This document shows positions 35,664-45,600 of a stretch of DNA of 64,000 bases, one piece after another. Origin of the DNA: Streptococcus sanguinis SK49. GTDB taxonomy: Bacteria; Bacillota; Bacilli; Lactobacillales; Streptococcaceae. The DNA is taken from NCBI RefSeq assembly GCF_000212815.1, contig NZ_GL890985.1, positions 1,400,339 to 1,464,338 of the forward strand. Reading direction: 5' to 3'. Made by a program: the position numbers and the translations under genes. Under the pieces are notes generated by a model, which was not told the origin of the DNA, did not search any database, and worked only from the letters and a program-made list of their open reading frames with translations. Each line of letters starts with the position of its first letter. Positions within the stretch are counted from its first letter, which is position 1.

Positions 35664-36701
35664 CTACTCAACTAAGCCACTCCTTAGATATGCATCCACC
35701 ATACGTTCTGTCGCAACAACTGAATCAATATGGGTACGTTCATAAGAGTGGCTGGATTCGATGCCGGCACCTAGCAGAGCATGCTTGACTTCTGCTCCTG
35801 CACTCATAGCTGCAGAGGCGTCTGACCCGTAAAATGGATAGATGTCCAGTTTATAAGGAATGTCTTGCTCCTTGGCCAAATTTACTAAATGCTGGCGGAA
35901 GCCATAGTGATAAGGTCCTGATGCATCCTTGACACAGATGGAAACCGTATACTCATCTGTCTGCTGGTCGTCGCCCATAGCTCCCATATCAACTGCTAAA
36001 TACTCTACCGCTTGCGCCGGCAGGCTGGAGTTAGCCCCATGACCGACTTCCTCAAAAACACTGAAAGCAAAATGAGTCGTCACTGGTAGCTGAATATTTT
36101 CCTCTTTATAAACGCGCAAAAGATTGAGCAAAATAGCTGCGCTGACCTTGTCATCCAGAAAGCGAGACTTGATAAAGCCTGACTCGGTAACTGTAGTACG
36201 AGGATCAAAAGAAATAAAATCACCGACTTCGATTCCTAAATCTCGCGTTTCTTTCTCACTTGTCACCTTTTCATCCAAGCGGACTTCCATATTGTCCTGA
36301 GTACGCTCAACCGTCCCAGCATCCTTATAGACATGGCAAGATGTCTGGTGAACCAAAATAGTCCCACTGATAGTCTTACCGCTACTTGCCACATGGACTA
36401 AACAGTTTTCGCCTTCAATCATGTTCCAAGGGAAACCGCCAATCCGATCCAGCTTGAGACGACCGTCAGACTTAATAGCCCGAACAATAGCTCCCAGTGT
36501 ATCCACAAGCGCAGTCACTACCCGATGCTGGGTATCATTTTCACCCTTAACCACAACATGGACGCCACCTTTATTGGTCAGGACAGGCTCATAGCCCATT
36601 TTTTCCAGTGTTTTCACTAGATAGTCTGTCACCTCAGCAGTAAAGCCTGTTGGGGAAGGAATAGCCGTTAATTCTTGCAAATATTGAACAGTTTGATTCA
36701 T
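35664..36701 (-). CDS. M42-family metallopeptidase-like protein, one metal ligand changed
   Basis: A 345-residue member of the M42 (glutamyl/deblocking aminopeptidase, tetrahedral) family. Conserved elements are present: FLDDKVSAA, catalytic VFEEVGHG, AVDMGAMGD and the final His in SYERTHIDS. However, the first metal ligand, the His of the HxD motif (usually TAHVDTLGA), is Leu65 here (TALVDTLGA; codon CTT, one base from CAT). The Asp67 that bridges the two metals remains. Activity may be lost or altered. The upstream extended -10 (hexamer 36732-36727) and ribosome site look normal. The gene lies downstream of the surface adhesin gene but has its own promoter. Confidence 0.88.
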   Translation of the reverse strand: MNQTVQYLQELTAIPSPTGFTAEVTDYLVKTLEKMGYEPVLTNKGGVHVVVKGENDTQHRVVTALVDTLGAIVRAIKSDGRLKLDRIGGFPWNMIEGENCLVHVASSGKTISGTILVHQTSCHVYKDAGTVERTQDNMEVRLDEKVTSEKETRDLGIEVGDFISFDPRTTVTESGFIKSRFLDDKVSAAILLNLLRVYKEENIQLPVTTHFAFSVFEEVGHGANSSLPAQAVEYLAVDMGAMGDDQQTDEYTVSICVKDASGPYHYGFRQHLVNLAKEQDIPYKLDIYPFYGSDASAAMSAGAEVKHALLGAGIESSHSYERTHIDSVVATERMVDAYLRSGLVE

Positions 36702-36870
36702 GAATGTCTCCTCATCGTTTTTCTTTATTATAGCATAAAGAAAGATAGAGCTAGTAGTTTTTCAGCAGGCTTTTAATGATTTTGAGAAATGATGATATCT
36801 CTACTTCTATTATTTCGTTTCTATTCTTCCTCGTAAAAAAGCTAAAATCAACTAGGTACAAATAAAAGAA

Positions 36871-36904
36871 AAGAAAAAATCATCTCAGCAAGCTGAGATG
36901 ATTC
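36871..36904 (-). terminator. Adhesin gene terminator
   Basis: AATCATCTCAG-CTTG-CTGAGATGATT is followed by TTTTT on the minus strand, just after the adhesin stop at 36917. Confidence 0.9.
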
Positions 36905-36916
36905 GTCTGGCTAATA

Positions 36917-39256
36917 TTAATTAGCTTTTTTGAAACGATAGACAAGAGCTGATAAAAGAATCAGTGCAAATCCTGCTGCCATCGCAAAGTTAGAAGTTTC
37001 ACTACCAGTTTTCGGTAAAACTTTTTTGCTAGTTGACGGTATAGGAACATCTTTTGAACTTGAGGGACTCGGAGTCTTATCCGGATCTTTAGGACGATTC
37101 GCTTCAAATGTCCATGTGCCTGTAAATTTGACATCTGAGCCTGCAATAGTTTTACTATCTGCGTCATATTTGAGGAATTTCCAAGTACCATCAGTTGCTT
37201 CAACAGTTTTCTTGGCTGGCTGAACCGCTTGAACAGCAGTACCATCTGTGTATTCATTGGCATCGGTCGGCAACCATTCTGTTACCTCTGCTGGTAAGGT
37301 GCGATTCGGATCTGCGCTTACAAATTCATACGTCACCTTATATTTCGGCGCTGGAGTGAAATTCCATTTACCGGTAAATTTAAGGTCCTTATCCGCAACT
37401 GTCTGTGCATTCGTTTCTGCATAGCCTTCGAAAGTCCATGTGCCTTCAGTAACTGTCACACTTATTTTAGCAGGCTGCTTAGCGTCTACATTAGTACCAC
37501 TAGTGTAGCGATTAGTATCTGCTGGAAGCAAATCCGTCACTTCTTTTGGCAGGTTTGGATAGGCTGGGTTAGAGCTGAGAAACTCATAGCTGACACCATA
37601 GTCTTTATAACTGTTGGTGAATGTTGGATTGTTGTCTGTAACAGCAGCTTCCAATTTAGCGTTGTTTTCAGTCACTGTGACAGTCACAGTATGTTCTGTA
37701 CTGTCGTATGTCACTCCAGCTTCACTTCCAGCTACTTCTTTCAGCTTGTAGGTATAAGTCCCCTCTTTATCATAGTTGATTTCAGGAAAATTGATATTAC
37801 CATTGGCGTCATTTGTTGTTTGATGTTCCACGTTATTTCCGCCAACCTCAGTCAGCTTGAAAGTGTACTTACCAGCTTCAAGTGCTTTACCATCCAGAAC
37901 TTTCTTAGCGGTAATTGCTGCAGTCGCTGGCTCTAACTTGTATGTATTGGTGAAAGCATCACGGTCATAGGCAACAGTTGCTGTCTTAACGCCCTTGTTG
38001 TCTGTTACAGTAACAGTAACATTGATGTCTGAATTGACATCGTTTGTCACACCTGGCAGATTGCTTGCTCTTTCACGAATGACATAGTTAAAGGTTCCCT
38101 CACTTTTGAAACGAAGTTTATTAAAGGTTACGGCACCGTCTTTGTTTGTTACTGTTTGAATAACTTTGTCGTTGTCATCCTTATTGATCAAATCAAAAGT
38201 AAATTCACCATCTGCCAAATTGCGACCAGTCAATTCCTTTTTGACTTTGAAGATAACTTCATCAGAACGACTACCTTCACCAACACCATCAAGAGTTGTC
38301 AAAGGTGCAAATGGACGTGATACTAATTCCGGCATCTTTTGTCCATTAGACGTAACGGTTACATCGTTAAAGGCTTTTTTGGTCACCTTATCAACTGGCT
38401 TCGTCAAACGAGTCCGATAAATAACATAAATACCTCTTCCATTCAATTCCCCAGCATTAACTGAGAAATGATTAGAATCTGTAATTGTCACAACATCACT
38501 TGGGTTAAAGGATTGACGTGTGCCGGAAACACCTTCCCACTCAGTAAAGTAGTAACCTGTAATCCCTGTATCTTCATCCAACTCTTGGTCTTCTGGAATA
38601 GCGTCCTCAATGACAACTTGACCAAAATTTTGGACATCACGATTGACACGGATACGCCAGTTGACATAGTTAGGATCCTTAGAATCCTGAACTCCCCATT
38701 TGGAATACCCCTGAGGCTCTTCATCAACTTTGATGCGCTTCAGCCTGTAGGTTCTAGCACCCGGAAAGTTTACTTCTCTCTCTTGGTCATAAGGCATATC
38801 ATCAGCCCAAACCACTGTGAAAGAGGATTGAATACGCTTGGCATCAGGCATTTTCGCATAATACTCAGCATTTGTGACAGTAATATTTGCTGTATTGGAA
38901 ACAGGATCTGTCACCAACTTAGCAACAACAGTGCCATCCGGTGCGCTTATGTTTTCCTCCAAAGTTCGCTCAATTTTGAACTGTGATGGAACATGGTAAA
39001 CCAAAGTATCACCATTATTTAATACTTTGCTATCCGCAAATGTATAGGTCGGAGCAATGTAAAATTTACCTTCACCGTAGCCTGTATCCTTTAAAGGATT
39101 AGTATTAATAGTGACATCTGTAGTTAGCTGATAATCACTTTCACCTAACTCTGCAGCAGAAACCCTAGGACTTGAGCTTAACAAGGGAAGAAAGGTTGAT
39201 ACCAAAAGCAGTAAAGTCATCAGAGCATGAGACACTTTATGATAAGTTTGTTTCAC
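36917..39256 (-). CDS. LPXTG surface adhesin with isopeptide pilin-type and SHIRT domains
   Basis: A cell-wall-anchored protein of 779 residues. Signal peptide 1-34 (ending VSAA); N-terminal adhesin-like region about 36-330 of the Cna/SdrG-type beta architecture; two FctA/Spy0128-like domains at about 331-440 and 441-552, each with a Lys near the start (VKKELTG, AKKVLDG), a Glu (YVIRE, YKLKE) and a terminal Asn (FTNTYK, FTNSYK) expected to form Lys-Asn isopeptide bonds; two divergent SHIRT domains at about 553-638 and 639-719; a Pro/Ser linker; LPKTG at 747-751, a membrane helix and a basic tail. The start is GTG with AAGGAGG 11 nt upstream. The domain order resembles the S. gordonii periscope-type adhesin Sgo_0707. 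The ligand is unknown. Confidence 0.9.
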   Translation of the reverse strand: MKQTYHKVSHALMTLLLLVSTFLPLLSSSPRVSAAELGESDYQLTTDVTINTNPLKDTGYGEGKFYIAPTYTFADSKVLNNGDTLVYHVPSQFKIERTLEENISAPDGTVVAKLVTDPVSNTANITVTNAEYYAKMPDAKRIQSSFTVVWADDMPYDQEREVNFPGARTYRLKRIKVDEEPQGYSKWGVQDSKDPNYVNWRIRVNRDVQNFGQVVIEDAIPEDQELDEDTGITGYYFTEWEGVSGTRQSFNPSDVVTITDSNHFSVNAGELNGRGIYVIYRTRLTKPVDKVTKKAFNDVTVTSNGQKMPELVSRPFAPLTTLDGVGEGSRSDEVIFKVKKELTGRNLADGEFTFDLINKDDNDKVIQTVTNKDGAVTFNKLRFKSEGTFNYVIRERASNLPGVTNDVNSDINVTVTVTDNKGVKTATVAYDRDAFTNTYKLEPATAAITAKKVLDGKALEAGKYTFKLTEVGGNNVEHQTTNDANGNINFPEINYDKEGTYTYKLKEVAGSEAGVTYDSTEHTVTVTVTENNAKLEAAVTDNNPTFTNSYKDYGVSYEFLSSNPAYPNLPKEVTDLLPADTNRYTSGTNVDAKQPAKISVTVTEGTWTFEGYAETNAQTVADKDLKFTGKWNFTPAPKYKVTYEFVSADPNRTLPAEVTEWLPTDANEYTDGTAVQAVQPAKKTVEATDGTWKFLKYDADSKTIAGSDVKFTGTWTFEANRPKDPDKTPSPSSSKDVPIPSTSKKVLPKTGSETSNFAMAAGFALILLSALVYRFKKAN

Positions 39257-39580
39257 CTTGAATGCGGTCCTCCTTCTTTTTATATTTTATTTTAGACAAA
39301 TGCTGGCAGGCACACCATCACCTGTCTACCCCCTCATTTTCACCCGATTCTAAATCAAGATTTATTACCAAACTAAAAATGATAGCACTCGTATATGATA
39401 AGCAAATGTGACATATACATATCAATTATAACACAAAATATTATACTTGACTCCTTGTAAACTATTATTTATACTAGAATTTTCTATTCTTTGTCTACTA
39501 TCGTTACAAAAAAGTCACAAAAAATTGTTTTATTCAGACTCGGATGGATTTTTATTGATATATTAGAAATAAATGGCAGA
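39257..39580 (-). promoter_or_regulatory. Adhesin gene upstream region with promoter and long leader
   Basis: The gap between the two surface-protein genes. TGTTATAAT on the minus strand (hexamer 39430-39425) is an extended -10 with a poor -35. It gives a 5' leader of about 160 nt before the GTG. The leader holds a short GC-rich segment near 39300-39325 (CAGGTGATGGTGTGCCTG) that could form a weak hairpin. No ORF or repeat was recognised in the rest, which is very AT-rich. Confidence 0.55.
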
Positions 39581-39616
39581 AAAAATACCTAGACTTTTTA
39601 TAGTCTAGATATTTTT
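39581..39616 (-). terminator. M26 protease gene terminator
   Basis: AAAAATAcCTAGACT (39581-39595) pairs with AGTCTAGaTATTTTT (39602-39616) with one mismatch. It lies 30 bases after the protease stop and separates it from the adhesin promoter. Confidence 0.88.
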
Positions 39617-39645
39617 AAATGTATTTCTGAAAAACATTTTGTCTC

Positions 39646-42600
39646 TTACTTATTAAAGATTGATTGTCTGAAGTCGTCTGTCTCACGAAGATAAGCATTA
39701 TAAATCTTCTTCTTGAGCAGGTTGACCCAGCTAGCATCAACACGGCTAGTTGCATTGGTAATGTTGCGTACATCCTCTGCTACTGCGTCGTCCATCAGCT
39801 TCTGCATCTCTTCATAAGAGCGAATGGTTACTTTCTGAGTACTGTTTGGATTTCTAAGCTCGTACTCAATGGTGATTGGTTTAAGCTTGGTCAGCTGATC
39901 AATCCGCTCTTGGTACATGGCCTTCTTGAAGGCTACCCAGGAGTCATATTCACCCTTGAATACATTTTCCAAGACTTTCTGGTCAGTCACGAGACCAACA
40001 TCTCTTCCGGACCATCCATCCCAAGTTTTCTTACCTTCATCGAAGGCTTCCTTAGAGTACTTACCAGAAACATGAGGGATAAATCCTTCATGGTAACCCT
40101 TGGCTGCCAGCAACTCATAAGCTGTACGACGGAACATAACATCGCCTGGCGCTCCATTTGGATTGCTCAAGGCTGAGTAGATTGGTGAGAAGAGGCTGAG
40201 ACTGAGGTAGCCATTTCGGCCATATTTCCCACTATCCTTGTTCTCCCGACGAGTGATAACATCATTTTCAATCAGGGAGTTAAAGGTTTTCAGCTGCTTG
40301 ATTTCCTCAGCAGTAAAGCTTCGTGTCTGGTTACCAGCGTGGGTTTCCTTACCATACTTATCAGTAACGTAGTAATTCTCCATCTTCCTGAACCACTGGA
40401 GCTTAGCGTCATCACTTTGTTTGAGCATAGAAGTACCTTCTAGGTAATCTAGCGTGTAGATCATGTCAAACATACCATGGACATAGTGCTGTAGATCTTC
40501 TGCATTTTGAACGCGTTCCTTGAAGTTATATGTGTGTAGGCGCGTTTTAGAATCCTTGTCAACCTTGAATAGGGTATTGAGCGTAATAGTTGCCTCATCA
40601 GCACTTGGAGTAGACTGCAAGAGTCCGCGAGCATAAAGCTCAGCTCCCAGACCTTCGCGACGGCCATTGCCTTCAAAGTAGATACCACCGTCAGAATTAT
40701 GGGTCATCTCATGCGTGTAGACAGAGTTACCATAGTCTTCTAACAAGCGAGCAGCATCAAAGTGGGTTACACTTCCTGTAGCGTATGCATTGTAGCCCTT
40801 ACTTGGATACCACTTGCCAGCTGGTCCAAAGAACTCCTGCATAGCCAGTGATTTCTTGTCATTAGCTGGAGCCCAATATCTTTTACCATCCTTGTCAACC
40901 AATGAGAATCCATCGTAAACCAGAACAGAACGGAAGAGCTTGTCCTTGCTTTCATCGTTTAGAATCTTATACCAGAAGTCATAATGATCGCGCTGGTATT
41001 CAGCTGTTTTTCTCACTCGGTCTTCGACATATTCAGCTAGCTCTGCATCTGTCCGAACCCTGCCATTGGCATCAAGGCGATAGCGATCATAAGCTCCCAT
41101 AGAGATGGTAGACATATTGGAAATAGCATAGACACCCTTCTCAGTCATGGTCAAGAGCGGCAGGAGCATGCCCTTGTGTTCCCAATTATCAGCAGTAATC
41201 TTATCATAAACGCCGACAGAATACTTGCTCTTGCCCTCGGCTGCATCCTGAAGCTGTCTCGCTTCTGGCACATCCGACTTGGCCTCAACGATGTAGGCTT
41301 TTGTATTGGTCTTGAGCCATTCATTATTGCTCTTGTCCGGCAGGAAGAGCTGACGATAGCCTTCCAGGTAGTTAAAGAGCCCTCGTTTACCAGTCGCTTC
41401 AGAGAGCGAGGTATCATAAGCCATATAGTTGTTCTTGGCTTTAAGATTATTAAAGCCTGACTGACCTAGTGAAATAATGGTATCTAGCGTTGAAGCGTTA
41501 TGATTTCCAAAGAAGTCAAACTTATAGGCCGACAAATCCTTGACATTGATATTGTCATAGTTGATATTATACCAACGGTTAAGATAGGTCAGACCGAGCA
41601 GGAAGGCTTCCTTATTGGCTGTAATCTTCTGAGCTACATAGTCAGCCACGACATCGCCTTCAGTATTGATGGACTTGTCCATAGCCAGAACTTTGCGCAA
41701 CTCTTCTGACAGCTTGGTCTTGACTTGGTCAAAGGCTGTATCCAGATAGAGATCATCCAGAGAAGTGTCAGCATTCACGCCTAAAACAGTTCGCATAGCG
41801 GGGGAGTCAAGGACAACCTTGTTCAACTCTGGCAGCACTTGATTGAGAATCCTGCTGTAGTCTGATAGGAAAGCTTCTGGCGTATAAAGGAGGTCTAAGC
41901 CGTTTACACTGTACTCTGCAATTGCCTTATATTTGAAATCTCCCTTATAGGTCAGATCCAGGTAGTCAACCGTATTATCCTCAAAGTGCAGCATCAGACG
42001 GTTAATTCCGGTCTTGTTGCTATTGATATCAGTGATAATCTGGTCACCTTTCATTGGAACAGCATCCAGTAAGTACTCCGTATTGAGCTTGTGATTATCT
42101 GGAAGTTTATTTCCATAGGCAACGATGGTCTCCTTATTGTAGAATGGAAGGAGTTTTTCCATGTTAGCATAAGCTATCAGACGGTCTTCTCGAGCATTCT
42201 TTTCCTGGGCATAGTTGACAGAATAAAGGTTGAGATTCGTGTCTTCTAGCGTGGTCGTAATGTCTAGGTCAGCCAGCTTCTCTTCTGCCTCGTTCAGAGT
42301 TAATGTTGAAGTGACAAACTTGTCATTTTCCAGTGTTTTATTTCCTTCAACGGCATAAGCTTCTGTGATACGGTTGTTCTCATATCCCTGATCGCCAGAA
42401 ATACTGTAAACATTTGTACCACTGACGTTACTGATAACATTATCAATCAAGCCATTGAAGTAATTGGAACCAACCACACCACCAATCTGACCGTTCTTAG
42501 TAGAGTTTTGAATCTTTCCAGCTACATAAGAGCGGCTGATGCGGGCATTGCTTTCCAAACGGCCAACCAGACCACCGAAGCGTTGGTTGTTGACTCTAGC

Positions 42601-45600
42601 ACCAGCTAGAATGGTCACATCTGCCCTGCTTTGACTAATCAAGGAGTTTCCTCCCTTAAGATTGGCAACCAAACCACCGACATTGTATTCTTTGCCCTGT
42701 TTATCATTTGACACGATAGTTCCAGTAAAGGAGCTATTGGTAATTTGGGTATTGTTAGCAATAACGACCAAACCTGCTACCTGTGAAGCATTTTCTTTCA
42801 CTTCTACTCTACCTTGGACAGAAAGGTCTGTAATTCGAGCATTTTCTGCATTGCGGGCCAGGGCAGCTGAATCATAGGTGCCTACAATATTGACCTCTTT
42901 CAGGTCCAGATTAGAAACAGAGGAACCACTCTTGAGATTTTCAAATAAAGGCTTGGCTAGATTATAAATCGCGTACTGCTTGCCATTATGGTTACCTGTC
43001 AGACTGCCTGTGAAGTTCCCTTTGAGGTAGACATAGTCCGCAGGTGCCAGACTAACTTCGCTTGCATCCAAATCTGCTCCCAGAACATAGTTGCCAGCCA
43101 TATTTTGCTTCATGGCATCTATCAAACCAGCAAAGCTAGTGTAGACATTTTGTTGACTAGGGACTGCCTTACTGATATAGAAGTCATAGCCAGACTTATA
43201 GCCTGTCTCACCTTCTTGGACCAGCTCAGGCAGAGAAACGGTCACCTTATAGACGTCCCTGCCATCCTTATGACTTTCCGCTATGCTGTGAACCGGCAGG
43301 AGCATTTCCTTAGATTCACTTGATTTGACTTTGACGAAGTAGGTAGACAGATCCGTAGGCATAGAGTTCATGGACACGACGCGCTTAAACTGGTCGTTTT
43401 CTTTTCTGTAAAACTCGGCCGAATCAATATCTCGGAAGGCAATCTTCTTGTATTCTAATTCAAAATTGCGGCTGTCCGTTTCAAGATCTGTGAAGCTGCC
43501 ATTATCCAGTTCATAAGTAAGCTTGGTTTTCAGGGTATAGCCTGTATAGTAGTCTAAGTCGCCAATCTTCAGACTTCCTGCGAAATTGGTAATCGGAAGA
43601 GTTCGGACGAGCTGATCTCCCTGGTACAATTCAGCAGTCGCTGAGCGGAAGGACTGGGTCTGGTCTTCTAATCTATATTGGACTGTAACCGACTTGTCAT
43701 CTGCATTTTCTGTCAGACTTAGAATGGAAACCGTTGGCTTGACTTTAGGCACTCCATTTAGAGCATCTTTAGCTGCTGTCAGGCTAGCAAAAGCTTGATT
43801 GACCTGCACTTGAGTAGCAGTTTGATTGCTCAGAACTCCTTCTGCCTTAGTCAATTCGTCAGTATAAGCTGTCTGCTTATCTGAATCTGCATTCTTATAT
43901 TTAGCAGTTGTTTTAATGGTTGGATTTAAATCGTATTCATTTTGAAGAGCCGTTTTTACAACCTCAAGGCCGCTTAACTGAGCTTTAGCTTGATTGATTT
44001 GCCCCACCAGTTGGTTAACTTCTGCTTGGCTAGCGTTTGATTGACTTAGAAGCGCTTGACCTGCTGTCAAAGCAGTATCATAGCTAGATTGATGGCTCTG
44101 ACTATCGTTGAAATAACGTGCCTGAGCTTTAATCTGATCCGCTTCCGCTAATAGATTATGCAGTGGAATTAAATCGAATTCTTCTAAAGCTTCTGCTTTC
44201 GGTGCTTCACTTGGCACCATGCTTGGCTTAGCCGTACCGACTTTGACAACTTGCGTTACTGGAACTAGAGTCTCCTCATTCGATAACTCCTGGCGGTCAA
44301 CTTCTTGACCATTGGAGCTGTATACACGAGTCTTGATTGTTCGCTCGCCTTGCACTCCTGGAGTCGCAATTTGGCGAGCATCTCGAACAAGTTCGTCCGT
44401 TTCTTCTTCACGAATTGTGAAGTTTATTTTCTCCACTCGAGTTTCATCCGTGTAAGTTAGCGGATACTCTGGCAATGCGTCTGCTTTTGGTGCATCGCTT
44501 GGCACCATATTTGGCTTAGCCGTGCCGACTTTAACAATTTGTGTTACTGGCGCTAGAGTCTCTTTATTAGATAGTTCTTTACGATCGATTTCCTGACCGT
44601 TGGAGCTATAGACACGAGTCTTGATGGTCCGTTCGCCTTGGACACCCGGGGTTGCGATTTGACGGGCGTCTCGTACAAGCACGTCCGTTTCTTCTTCACG
44701 AATAGAGAAGTTAATCTTCTCAACACGCGTTTCATCCGTGTAAGTCAGTGGATACTCTGGCAAAGCATCTGCTTTTGGTGCATCACCTGGTACCATGTTC
44801 GGCTTAGCAGTACCAACTTTTACAACTTGCGTTACTGGCGCTAGAGTCTCTTCATTAGATAGTTCTTGACGATCGATTTCCTGACCGTTGGAGCTATAGA
44901 CACGAGTCTTGATGGTTCGCTCACCTTGAACTCCCGGAGTTGCGATTTGACGGGCGTCCTGTGGCAACTCATCGGTATATTGTTCCTCGATGTTGAAAGC
45001 TACTTTCTCTACGCGAGTTTCATCGGCATAAGTCAACGGGTATTCTGGCAATGCCTCTGCTTTCGGTGCATCGTTCGGTACCATGTTCGGCTTAGCCGTG
45101 CCAACTTTGACAATTTGTGTTACTGGAGTGAGAGTTTCCTCATTGGACAACTCTTGACGGTCAACTTCTTGACCGTTGGAACTGTAGATACGGGTCTTGA
45201 TGGTTCGCTCGCCTTGGACACCCGGTGTTGCGATTTGGCGAGCATCTCGAACAAGTTCGTCCGTTTCTTCTTCTCGAATGCTGAAGTTGATTTTTTCTAC
45301 GCGGGTTTCGTCTGTGTAAGTCAGCGGATACTCTGGCAAAGTGTCTGCTTTTGGCGCATCGTTCGGTACCATATGCGACTTAGCTGTTCCGACTTTGACA
45401 ACTTGCGTCACTGGAGCGAGAGTCTCCTCATTCGATAACTCCTGGCGGCCAACTTCTTGACCATTGGAGCTGTAAACACGAGTCTTGATGGTCCGCTCGC
45501 CTTGAACTCCCGGTGTTGCGATTTGACGGGCGTCCTGTGGCAACTCATCGGTATATTGTTCCTCGATGTTGAAAGCTACTTTCTCTACGCGAGTTTCATC

